DNA of 8,315 nucleotides from Desulfamplus sp. (GCA_015233755.1 JADFXA010000083.1:1-8315), one strand, 5' to 3'. Counted from the stretch's first letter, positions 1 through 6,693 are shown. Numbers and translations: made by a program. Notes: a model not told the origin generated them from the sequence alone.

Positions 1-53
1 TATCTATCTGTCTGAGTTTAGTATTGAGAAGTCATCTTACTAAAAAATATTTT

Positions 54-69
54 ATTGATCCAGATCAAT
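54..69. promoter_or_regulatory. FNR/CRP-family binding site (FNR-type box)
   Basis: The bases TTGATCCAGATCAA (55-68) match the FNR consensus TTGAT-N4-ATCAA at all ten defined positions, and the symmetry extends to seven-base arms (ATTGATC / GATCAAT). Its centre lies between 61 and 62, which is 41.5 bases before the start predicted from the -10 box at 91-96. Known FNR-family activators (FNR, Anr, Dnr) bind this motif; HcpR boxes of anaerobes are related. Which family member binds here cannot be told from the site alone. Confidence 0.82.
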
Positions 70-90
70 GTTTTTCTTTTCAATATGCCT

Positions 91-103
91 TATATTTCAG
101 ATA
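91..103 (+). promoter_or_regulatory. -10 element and predicted start of the HD/ferredoxin transcript
   Basis: TATATT at 91-96 matches the sigma-70 -10 consensus at five of six positions and predicts initiation near 103. No good -35 hexamer precedes it at the right distance; the FNR-type box lies there instead, as expected for an activator-dependent promoter. The untranslated leader would be about 79 bases. Confidence 0.65.
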
Positions 104-181
104 AATTGAACGCAGAAGAATAATAACATCTTATTTGAAAAGATAAAAAAACAGATACTACCAAAGATTAAGGAGGCAACT

Positions 182-997
182 ATGAAATGTCCGGGTCAAG
201 AGACACAATACTGGAAAAAAGATGCCATTTTTGACACAAAGTGTCCAGAGTGCGGTGCTGATATGGAATTTTTCAAAGATGACACATCAAGAAGATGTAG
301 AAGCTGCGGTAAAAGGATTGTTAATCCTAAAATGGATTTTGGATGTGCCTCATATTGCCAATATGCAGATCAGTGCATAGCTAACCTTCCAGAAGAGTTT
401 GTTAGCCAGAGGGAAGATATGCTCAAAGATAGAGTTGCTGTAGAGATGAAGCGATATTTTAAATCAGATTTTAAACGCATTGGTCATGCCATGAGGGTAG
501 CTCGATATGCTGAACAGATAGGAAAAGATGAGCAAGCTAAAAGATTTGATAAGAAAAATGATGAGACAGAAGGAAATAAAGAGGACACACCAGCAAAACG
601 AGAGATGGCAAACCTTGCTGTGATTCTATCTGCTGCCTATTTGCATGATATTGGAATAAAAGAGTCAGAGAGAAAATACAACTCCAATGCTCCAAAATAT
701 CAGGAGATTGAAGGCCCTCCAATTGCACGCTCTATTCTTGAAAAACTTGCTGCAAAGCCAGAGTTAATTGATGAGGTGTGCGATATTGTTGGACACCATC
801 ACCATCCAAGAGAGAGTGAGACTCTCAATTTTAAGGTGCTTTATGATGCTGATCTCATCACAAATCTTGAAGAGGAACAAAAGGAAAAACAGGAGAAAAA
901 TGAGGAGTTAATAAGCAAAGAGAGGCTTGAGAGGATTATATCAAAATCATTCTTAACTGAGTCGGGTAAAATCAAAGCTGCCTCTGTATTAATATGA
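182..997 (+). CDS. HD-domain phosphohydrolase-like protein with cysteine-rich zinc-ribbon head
   Basis: A 271-residue protein, predicted cytosolic. The N-terminus holds a zinc-ribbon-like set (C21-x2-C24, C39-x2-C42) and further cysteines at C3, C55, C59 and C65 that could bind a second metal or an Fe-S cluster. The HD part runs from about 98 to 225: H102 in GHAMRVA, the HD pair H155-D156 in AYLHDIG, a run of four histidines at 205-208 and D222/D224 in LYDADL. These are the usual metal ligands of HD phosphohydrolases, so hydrolysis of a phosphoester or nucleotide is likely, but the substrate is unknown. A charged stretch (about 117-140) between the first His and the HD pair looks like a loop insertion. 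Start: AGGAGG at 171-176, five bases before the ATG. It is the first gene behind the FNR-type promoter, and the ferredoxin-like gene follows 90 bases on. I recall similar HD plus ferredoxin pairs in Desulfobacterota, without a proven function. Confidence 0.88.
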   Translation: MKCPGQETQYWKKDAIFDTKCPECGADMEFFKDDTSRRCRSCGKRIVNPKMDFGCASYCQYADQCIANLPEEFVSQREDMLKDRVAVEMKRYFKSDFKRIGHAMRVARYAEQIGKDEQAKRFDKKNDETEGNKEDTPAKREMANLAVILSAAYLHDIGIKESERKYNSNAPKYQEIEGPPIARSILEKLAAKPELIDEVCDIVGHHHHPRESETLNFKVLYDADLITNLEEEQKEKQEKNEELISKERLERIISKSFLTESGKIKAASVLI

Positions 998-1087
998 CAT
1001 TCTATCCTTATTTGTGGATTTCTTAAAAATTAAAAATAGAGAATATATATTATTATAACCAATTAAAATATTAGGAGATATTAAGAG

Positions 1088-1906
1088 ATGAAAGTTAAAA
1101 GAAAAATCATACAAATAGATGAAGAGCTCTGCAATGGCTGCGGAAATTGTGTCCTTTCTTGTGCAGAAGGTGCGATTCAGATAATTGATGGAAAGGCAAA
1201 AATTGTTAAGGATCAATATTGTGATGGTCTCGGAGCCTGTATAGGTGAGTGCCCTCAAGACGCTCTCAAAATTATTGAGAGAGAAGCTGATGAGTTTGAT
1301 GAAAAAGCAGTTGAAGCATATTTAAAGGAGCTTGAACAAAACAAAAATATTTCACAAAGTATAGTAACTTCAGAATCAAAGACCTCCCCAACCTTAGCAT
1401 GTGGCTGCCCTTCAACCCAACTTAAGACTTTTCCTATATCAGATTGCCATAAGGGAACCGATATAAAGCATTCTCCATGCGCATGCTCTGATGCTAATAA
1501 AGCATCAAATTTAAACAGTGGCCATTCTGGAGCATTTAAATCAACTCTTGGTCACTGGCCTGTACAGATTCGGCTTGTTCCGCCAACAGCACCATTCCTA
1601 AAGGGCGCTGATTTACTAATTACAGCAGATTGCGTTCCCGTGGCATACCCAGCATTTCATCAAGATTTCCTCAAAGGAAAAATTGTTATGATCGGATGCC
1701 CAAAATTTGACGATGTTGACTCATACATTCAAAAATTTGCCGATATTTTCAAAGTTGCTGGAATAAAAAGCGTTACTACCTTGATAATGGAAGTACCATG
1801 TTGTTCAGGACTTCCAATGATTGTAAAAAAAGGAATGGAGCTTGCTGGAGTAACAGTCCCAATTGCAAAAGTTGTTATAAGTGCAAGAGGAGAAATTATT
1901 TCATAA
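1088..1906 (+). CDS. Ferredoxin-headed iron-sulphur protein of unknown role
   Basis: A 272-residue protein without signal peptide or membrane segment. Residues 1-65 form a bacterial ferredoxin-type domain. The first motif is complete (C15-x2-C18-x2-C21-x3-C25). The second reads C45-x5-C51-x3-C55-P, with L48 where the second cysteine would stand. One cluster should therefore be [4Fe-4S] and the other [3Fe-4S] or non-cysteine-ligated. A low-complexity linker (about 85-150) carries extra cysteines C105, C107, C120, C131 and C133. The C-terminal domain (about 154-272) starts with LGHWPVQ and holds C182 in ADCVP, C204 in GCPK and a C238-C239 pair in EVPCC, candidates for a further cluster or a redox thiol site. 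The start has AGGAG at 1073-1077, ten bases upstream. It probably shares the FNR-type promoter with the HD-domain gene, and the pairing suggests an electron-transfer or redox-sensing partner. Specific function is not recognised. Confidence 0.85.
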   Translation: MKVKRKIIQIDEELCNGCGNCVLSCAEGAIQIIDGKAKIVKDQYCDGLGACIGECPQDALKIIEREADEFDEKAVEAYLKELEQNKNISQSIVTSESKTSPTLACGCPSTQLKTFPISDCHKGTDIKHSPCACSDANKASNLNSGHSGAFKSTLGHWPVQIRLVPPTAPFLKGADLLITADCVPVAYPAFHQDFLKGKIVMIGCPKFDDVDSYIQKFADIFKVAGIKSVTTLIMEVPCCSGLPMIVKKGMELAGVTVPIAKVVISARGEIIS

Positions 1907-2074
1907 AGGCAAAATATAAAATTTAGGCAACGTGTCTTCTTAAAAATATTAAAAAGATCGACAACATACCACACTCTCCTTGACTCTCGTCGATAGAATA
2001 GTCATAGATATACAATAAGATATTAAAAACAAGAGTTCATAAATATCAAATGTTCGTTAAGGAGATTCACTATA

Positions 2075-2572
2075 ATGACAGAATTTTATACATTTAAAGC
2101 TAAAACACTTGGCAATAAAGAGATTTCAATGGAAACTTATAGAGGCAAAGTAGTGCTTGTAGTCAATACTGCCTCTAAATGCGGCTTAACTCCTCAATAT
2201 AAGGGATTGCAAGAGTTATATGATAAATATAAAAATAGAGGATTTGTAATATTAGGGTTTCCATGTAATCAGTTTGCCAACCAAGAACCGGGTGATGAGG
2301 AGTCAATCAAACAGACATGCTATATAAACTATGGAGTTACATTTCCCATGTTTGCAAAGATTGATGTTAATGGAGAAAATGCACATCCTATCTTTAAATA
2401 TCTAAAACAAGCTCTTACAGGATTTTTAACTCCTCAGATTAAATGGAACTTCACAAAATTCCTTATTGATGCAAACGGCAATCCTGTTAAACGATTTGCT
2501 CCTAAAGATGCACCAAATAATATTGAAAAAGATATTGAAAAATTACTTTTAGGAACTAATGGAGCAAAATAG
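2075..2572 (+). CDS. Glutathione peroxidase-family thiol peroxidase
   Basis: A 165-residue cytosolic thioredoxin-fold peroxidase of the usual bacterial length. It reduces hydrogen peroxide or organic hydroperoxides with a thiol donor. The catalytic tetrad is visible: C36 (in NTASKCGLTPQY; cysteine, not selenocysteine), Q70 (in NQEPG), W124 and N125 (in WNFTKFL). The family signature FPCNQF is at 62-67 and NYGVTFP at 85-91. C82 lies where thioredoxin-dependent members carry the resolving cysteine, so thioredoxin is a more likely donor than glutathione; this is inference from the family. AAGGAG at 2059-2064 lies ten bases before the ATG. The stop is 13 bases before the metallo-hydrolase gene, so the two are probably co-transcribed. 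The 168-base gap upstream makes an own promoter likely. Confidence 0.95.
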   Translation: MTEFYTFKAKTLGNKEISMETYRGKVVLVVNTASKCGLTPQYKGLQELYDKYKNRGFVILGFPCNQFANQEPGDEESIKQTCYINYGVTFPMFAKIDVNGENAHPIFKYLKQALTGFLTPQIKWNFTKFLIDANGNPVKRFAPKDAPNNIEKDIEKLLLGTNGAK

Positions 2573-2585
2573 TTTAAGGAGATGA

Positions 2586-3413
2586 ATGCGTCTTTGTAAA
2601 ACATATCAATTAAATAACAGTATAACAGCTCTTAAATTAGGTTGGTCTTTGGCAGGGCCTCCTTTAATGACTGTTTACTGTTATCTATTTGGAGATACAA
2701 TGATTGATACAGGGCAATCCCATATGGGGAGAGACGTTGTATCAATAGCTCGTGATAACAGGATAAAACAAATTTTTTTGACCCATCACCATGAAGATCA
2801 TTCAGGTAATGCAGCTGCAATTCAGACACTTGATGGAGCTGATGTTTTTGGTCATGACCTTAGCATAGAAAAATTAAAAACTCCTTACTCCATTTTGCCT
2901 TATCAAAAATATGTATGGGGTAAGACAACTCCACTTACATTAAAGCCGTTTCCTGAAGAAATTGAGACGGTGCTTGGTAAAATGTTTCCAATTCATACTC
3001 CTGGACATTCAAAGGATCACACAATTTTATTTCTTCCTGATAAGGGGATTATTTTTTCAGGAGATATTTACCTTGGTGATAGAATAAAATTTTTCAGAGC
3101 TGACGAAGATATTGGTACCCAGATCAAATCTTTAAAAAAACTTTCGCATCTTAATTTTGACATTTTGCTTTGTGCTCATAACCCTAAGCAAGAAAGAGGT
3201 AAGGAGCATATCTTTCTAAAACTTAACTTCTTAGAAAATCTCTATGGGGATATAATTGAGCTTTGGAAAAAAGGATTGTCTGAAAAGCAGATTTTCAGCT
3301 CATTGAAGTTAAAAGAGTCCCATCTTGTAAAATATTTCTGTTTTGGTAATGTAAGTATGATGAATGGGGTGCGATCTGCTATTAGGCACTACAACTTCAT
3401 ACAAACATCTTAA
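2586..3413 (+). CDS. Metallo-beta-lactamase-fold hydrolase
   Basis: A 275-residue cytosolic protein of the glyoxalase II / LACTB2-like branch. Metal ligands are clear: H67-x-H69-x-D71-H72 in THHHEDHSG, H141 in TPGHSKDH, D160 in FSGDIYLGD and H198 in CAHNP; D41 in MIDTG is the usual fold residue. A dinuclear zinc or iron centre is expected. The C-terminal 65 residues look helical and basic, possibly the substrate-binding or winged-helix-like tail seen in LACTB2-type proteins. The natural substrate (thioester, lactone or nucleic acid) cannot be assigned. AAGGAG at 2576-2581 lies only four bases before the ATG; another ATG at 2582 is in a frame that stops at once. The 13-base gap to the peroxidase gene suggests one transcript and perhaps a shared role in dealing with oxidative damage products. 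Confidence 0.92.
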   Translation: MRLCKTYQLNNSITALKLGWSLAGPPLMTVYCYLFGDTMIDTGQSHMGRDVVSIARDNRIKQIFLTHHHEDHSGNAAAIQTLDGADVFGHDLSIEKLKTPYSILPYQKYVWGKTTPLTLKPFPEEIETVLGKMFPIHTPGHSKDHTILFLPDKGIIFSGDIYLGDRIKFFRADEDIGTQIKSLKKLSHLNFDILLCAHNPKQERGKEHIFLKLNFLENLYGDIIELWKKGLSEKQIFSSLKLKESHLVKYFCFGNVSMMNGVRSAIRHYNFIQTS

Positions 3414-3442
3414 TTGAAAAAAATTGTGGAGCGAAAGTGGCA

Positions 3443-3458
3443 ATAGATGACAATCTAT
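3443..3458. promoter_or_regulatory. Perfect inverted repeat overlapping a -10-like box, candidate operator
   Basis: ATAGAT-GACA-ATCTAT is a perfect six-base palindrome with a four-base spacer, the same spacing as an FNR/CRP-family box (TAGAT-N4-ATCTA in place of TTGAT-N4-ATCAA). It overlaps TATAAT at 3456-3461, a perfect -10 hexamer that has no convincing -35 partner. Binding here would be expected to block the promoter. The start predicted from this -10 (about 3468) leaves a leader of only some 14 bases, which weakens the promoter call. Confidence 0.35.
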
Positions 3459-3481
3459 AATTTAAATCAAAGGAGAAAAAA

Positions 3482-3994
3482 ATGGTTGGAGATATAAAAA
3501 AAATTTTGTTTGCTACAGACCTATCAAACAATTGCCGCTATGCTTTTGCCTATGCTACAAGTCTATCTTCAAAGTATTGCGGAGGAATTACGCTTCTTCA
3601 TGTTATGGAGCCACTTCCTGATAGTGTTGATGCAATGATTACAGGATTTATAGGTAAAGAGAAATGGGAGACTCTTCATAAGCAGCATGAAAATGATGCA
3701 AGAATGACTTTGATTGGTAAAAAAAATAATCAAACCATGATTCATGAAGCAATGGATACTTTTTCTAAGGATGAAAGGATAACTGACTGCGATTACACAG
3801 TAGATAAAATCCTTGTAAAAGATGGTCATGTTGTTGACACTATTATCCATACAGCTCTTGAAGAGAATTGTGATCTTATTATTATAGGATCACATAAAGG
3901 ATTTTTCTCTTCAGGAATATCACTTGGCCAAGTTGCAAAAGGAGTTCTTAAGCAATCCAAAATTCCAGTTATGGTTATTCCACCTGTTGAGTAA
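3482..3994 (+). CDS. Universal stress protein (UspA family)
   Basis: A 170-residue cytosolic protein with the Usp fold: KKILFATDLS at 6-15 with the conserved Asp (D13), ITLLHVMEP at 36-44, DLIIIGSHKG at 131-140, and a C-terminal strand VMVIPP at 163-168. The nucleotide-binding loop normally reads G-x2-G-x9-G-(S/T). Here it is G136-x2-K139 and G149-Q150, so two signature positions are changed and ATP binding is doubtful. The middle part (about 60-105) is a long charged helix region, which makes the protein longer than the usual 140-150 residues. AAGGAG at 3470-3475 lies six bases before the ATG. It sits between two redox-related genes, and Usp proteins of anaerobes are often under FNR/Anr-type control. 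Confidence 0.93.
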   Translation: MVGDIKKILFATDLSNNCRYAFAYATSLSSKYCGGITLLHVMEPLPDSVDAMITGFIGKEKWETLHKQHENDARMTLIGKKNNQTMIHEAMDTFSKDERITDCDYTVDKILVKDGHVVDTIIHTALEENCDLIIIGSHKGFFSSGISLGQVAKGVLKQSKIPVMVIPPVE

Positions 3995-4082
3995 ACTCTA
4001 AATATATTTATACTGTAAGAGGGTATATTTAAGAAAACTAATTTAAAAATTTCATTTAAAAGTAGAGGGAGAGACTATTTTC

Positions 4083-4901
4083 ATGGCTTTAATAAACGTA
4101 GATAAGGAAAAATGTGTCAAAGATGGAATATGTGCAGCAGAGTGTCCACTTTTAATTATTAATCTTAAAGAGGGATCGCCAGAAATAGCAAAAGGTGCAG
4201 AAAATTTTTGCATCAATTGCGGACATTGCGTTGCAGTTTGCCCAACTGCTGCTTTATCTCACAAAAAATTTGCACCTGAAGATTGTATGGAGATTAAAAA
4301 AGATTTGATGCCTGATCCAGAAACAATGGAGCAGTTCTTAAAACATCGCAGATCAATACGAAGTTACAAGAAGGCACAAGTACCCAAGGAGACTCTTGAA
4401 AAAATTCTATCAATTGCAAGCTATGCACCTTCTGGACATAACCGTCAACCTGTCAAATGGCATGTTGTTTACGAACGTGAAGAGCTTACAAAGCTTTGCA
4501 GCCATGTGATTGACTGGATGAAGTGGATGATAAAAGAAAAACCTGAAATGGCAAAACCAATGGAGCTTGAACTTGTGGTTGCAGGATATGAAGCAGGAGT
4601 TGACAACATTACCCGCAACACACCACATCTTATTATTGCCCACGGTGACAAAAGAGATTTTTCATCAAGTACAGCGTGTACAATTGCCCTAACATGGCTT
4701 GAGCTTGCATTGCCAGCTTTTGGTCTTGGTGGGTGTTGGTGCGGATATTTTAATGCTGCTGCTATGTTTTGGCCTCCATTGCAGGCTGCATTGGGACTAC
4801 CCCAACATAACGTAAGCTATGGTACAATGATGGTCGGCTATCCAAAATTTGCCTATCACAGGATACCACCCAGAAATAAGGCTGTGATTACTGGACTTTG
4901 A
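4083..4901 (+). CDS. Nitroreductase with N-terminal ferredoxin domain
   Basis: A 272-residue flavoprotein fusion. Residues 1-60 carry two ferredoxin motifs: C11-x5-C17-x3-C21-P, where D14 replaces the second cysteine, and a complete C43-x2-C46-x2-C49-x3-C53-P. Residues 80-272 form a nitroreductase domain: the FMN-phosphate-binding HRRSIRSY at 88-95, APSGHNRQP at 115-123, a glycine-rich GLGGCWCGYF at 214-223 and the closing GYPKFAYHRIPPRN at 252-265. The fusion suggests that the flavin is reduced by low-potential electrons from ferredoxin rather than by NAD(P)H; that is inference from the domain layout. Substrates are not assignable, and similar proteins in anaerobes are mostly unstudied. A GGGAG stretch at 4067-4071 precedes the ATG by 11 bases. 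An 88-base AT-rich gap separates it from the stress-protein gene. Confidence 0.93.
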   Translation: MALINVDKEKCVKDGICAAECPLLIINLKEGSPEIAKGAENFCINCGHCVAVCPTAALSHKKFAPEDCMEIKKDLMPDPETMEQFLKHRRSIRSYKKAQVPKETLEKILSIASYAPSGHNRQPVKWHVVYEREELTKLCSHVIDWMKWMIKEKPEMAKPMELELVVAGYEAGVDNITRNTPHLIIAHGDKRDFSSSTACTIALTWLELALPAFGLGGCWCGYFNAAAMFWPPLQAALGLPQHNVSYGTMMVGYPKFAYHRIPPRNKAVITGL

Positions 4902-4989
4902 TTTTATAGTTTTTTATGCTCTATTAAACAGATCACAATATACTATCTCTGATTTAAAAATGAATTTGATATGGATAAGAGCGTAATTT

Positions 4990-5005
4990 GAGGAAACAAC
5001 TATTG
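4990..5005 (+). promoter_or_regulatory. Ribosome binding site that favours a TTG start for livG
   Basis: GAGGA at 4990-4994 lies eight bases before TTG at 5003-5005. The upstream in-frame TTG at 4988 overlaps this element and has only a weak AAGAG stretch ahead of it. The spacing therefore favours initiation at 5003. Confidence 0.65.
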
Positions 5006-5821
5006 ACTGATACTACACAATTTAATGAACCAACATCTCAACTTCCAAATTTAGTATTGCCTCAGGAGATATTAAAAGTTTCATCATTGACCAAAATGTT
5101 TGGAGGTGTAAAGGCACAGGATAACATCTCATTTTCAATTGAAAAAGGGATTGTGTGCGGATTGATAGGTCCAAACGGAGCTGGAAAAACAACTTTGTTC
5201 AATATGATAACAGGCATATATCCGCCTGATTACGGCGAACTCCTTTTTATGGGCAAAAACACAAAAAATATACCTGTTCATAAATTGGTAAAAGCTGGTA
5301 TTGCCAGAACTTTTCAGCATGTTGAGCTTTTTGGAAGCATGACACTTCTTGATAATGTGCTTGTTGGAATGCACGTAAGAACTAAAAGTGGATTTTGGGG
5401 AGCTATTACTAAAATGCCTTGGGTATTGCGTGAAGAGAAGATGGCAAAAGAGAAAGCAGAAGCTCTTTTAGAATTTACCGGACTCACAGAGTATACCTAT
5501 AGAGTTGCTGGAGAATTGCCAGTTGGAAGGCAAAAAATGGCAGAAATAGCAAGAGCATTGGCATCAGATCCAACTTTGCTTCTACTTGATGAGCCTGCCG
5601 CTGGATTAAATGCAGTTGAAACAGAAGCATTAGGGCAGCTTATTAAGAAGGTTAAACAAAGAGGGGTTACAATGATGCTTGTGGAGCATGACATGAGCCT
5701 TGCAATGGGTATTTCAGATAAGATTATTGTTCTTGATAGAGGTAAAAAACTTGCTGAAGGGACTCCAAGAGAAGTACAAAATAATAAAGCTGTTATGGAA
5801 GCCTATTTAGGTCAAGGATAG
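5003..5821 (+). CDS. livG: Branched-chain amino acid ABC transporter ATPase LivG
   Basis: A 272-residue ATPase counted from the TTG at 5003; an earlier in-frame TTG at 4988 would add five residues. It hydrolyses ATP on the cytosolic face of a HAAT-family importer. Numbered from 5003, Walker A GPNGAGKTT is at 56-64, the Q-loop glutamine at 105 (TFQ), Walker B LLLLDEP at 192-198 and the H-loop histidine at 229 (VEHD). The C-terminal MEAYLGQG is typical of LivG. The ABC signature reads LPVGRQ (172-177) rather than LSGGQ; LivG proteins commonly vary here (LSYGQQ, LPYGDQ). About 25 residues of extra, polar N-terminus precede the first strand (ILKVSSLTKMFGG). livF follows after 81 bases, but neither livH nor livM nor a binding-protein gene is in the window, so the partners must be elsewhere. 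The substrate could be a branched-chain amino acid or another small acid or amide. Confidence 0.94.
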   Translation: MTDTTQFNEPTSQLPNLVLPQEILKVSSLTKMFGGVKAQDNISFSIEKGIVCGLIGPNGAGKTTLFNMITGIYPPDYGELLFMGKNTKNIPVHKLVKAGIARTFQHVELFGSMTLLDNVLVGMHVRTKSGFWGAITKMPWVLREEKMAKEKAEALLEFTGLTEYTYRVAGELPVGRQKMAEIARALASDPTLLLLDEPAAGLNAVETEALGQLIKKVKQRGVTMMLVEHDMSLAMGISDKIIVLDRGKKLAEGTPREVQNNKAVMEAYLGQG

Positions 5822-5902
5822 TTCATTAATAAATAAGAAATTTTTTGTTTTTTATTACGCTTATCAATCAAAAAGCAACCTATGTTAAGATAAAAGATAC
5901 TT

Positions 5903-6646
5903 ATGCTTAGAATAAAAAATTTAAGATGCAGTTATGGCAGTATAATAGCGGTTCAAGGGGTGAGCCTTTCGGTCAGACAGGGAGAGCTGATCTCAATAAT
6001 TGGTGCAAACGGTTCTGGTAAAAGCACTTTGCTGCTTGCTATATCTGGACTTCTGACAACATGGGAAGGAGAGATAATATTTCAAGAACAAACTCTCAAA
6101 GGAATGTCGCCCCCAGCAGTTGTTAGACAAGGCATTAGCATGGTACCTGAAGGCAGACAAATATTTTCCCCTTTAACTGTTATGGACAATTTGAAAATGG
6201 GTGCTTACACCATGTATCGAAAAGGTCTTAAAAGACAGGTTGAACAAGATTTTGAGATGATAATGGATATGTTTCCAATATTAAAAGAGAGGGCAAACCA
6301 GCTTGCTGGCACACTTTCAGGTGGAGAGCAGCAGATGCTTGCAATTGGTAGAGCATTGATGGCAAGACCCCGTCTTTTAATATTAGATGAACCATCAATG
6401 GGGCTTGCACCAAAAATTGTTGAGATGATCTTTGACACTATCCAAAATCTGAGAAAAGAGGGGGTAACTATCTTGCTTGTTGAACAAAATGCAAGGGCCG
6501 CTCTAAAAATTTCAGACAGAGGCTATGTTCTTGAAACAGGAAAAATGGTTCTTGAAGGTAGTGCAAAAGAGCTTTTAGTTGATGATGATGTTAAAAGAGC
6601 ATATCTTGGCAAAGATTATGGCAATTTCTATGATGGTAGAGATTAA
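5903..6646 (+). CDS. livF: Branched-chain amino acid ABC transporter ATPase LivF
   Basis: A 247-residue ATPase, partner of LivG in a HAAT-type importer. Walker A GANGSGKST is at 34-42, the Q-loop in VPEGRQIF at 81-88, the signature LSGGEQQM at 138-145 and Walker B LLILDEPSMGL at 158-168. The H-loop reads VEQN (193-196), with glutamine in place of histidine, as is usual for LivF. The C-terminus continues past the common YLG with a short polar tail (KDYGNFYDGRD). The ATG opens MLRIKNLRCSYG, where the family begins, but no good Shine-Dalgarno sequence precedes it; the bases upstream read only AAGATAAAAGATACTT. Translation may be weak or coupled. The 81-base gap from livG is longer than the near-overlap usual for this pair. 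Confidence 0.95.
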   Translation: MLRIKNLRCSYGSIIAVQGVSLSVRQGELISIIGANGSGKSTLLLAISGLLTTWEGEIIFQEQTLKGMSPPAVVRQGISMVPEGRQIFSPLTVMDNLKMGAYTMYRKGLKRQVEQDFEMIMDMFPILKERANQLAGTLSGGEQQMLAIGRALMARPRLLILDEPSMGLAPKIVEMIFDTIQNLRKEGVTILLVEQNARAALKISDRGYVLETGKMVLEGSAKELLVDDDVKRAYLGKDYGNFYDGRD

Positions 6647-6662
6647 TATTTTATATTCTAAA

Positions 6663-6693
6663 ATTCTTTAAGAAATTGTCAAATCTTAAGAAT
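6663..6693. repeat. Imperfect inverted repeat in the livF-paaK gap
   Basis: ATTCTTTAAGA (6663-6673) and TCTTAAGAAT (6684-6693) pair over ten bases with one bulged T, around a ten-base loop. No T-run follows, so it is not an intrinsic terminator. It could be an operator upstream of the ligase gene or an mRNA hairpin between livF and the ligase. It is AT-rich and may be chance. Confidence 0.35.

Noticed and set aside
537..728. Minus-strand open frames lying inside the plus-strand genes, such as this one and others at 4410-4651, 5497-5694 and 7104-7412.
   Set aside because: They are shadows of clearly coding plus-strand genes, lack ribosome binding sites and encode no recognisable domain.
1957..1994. 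Inverted repeat ATCGAC / GTCGAT in the gap before the peroxidase gene.
   Set aside because: Only six bases per arm with a 26-base spacing; easily chance.
1980..2016. TTGACT and TACAAT upstream of the peroxidase gene as a promoter.
   Set aside because: Each box is good alone but the spacer is 25 bases; at 17 bases the -10 match (CATAGA) is poor. A promoter here is likely but I cannot place it.
3438..3452. TGGCAATAGATGACA upstream of the stress-protein gene, reminiscent of a sigma-54 promoter.
   Set aside because: The -24 GG is present, but the position ten bases on is CA instead of the required GC.
4000..4030. AAATATA / TATATTT inverted repeat between the stress-protein and nitroreductase genes.
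   Set aside because: Pure A/T arms with a 17-base loop in an AT-rich gap; no further support.
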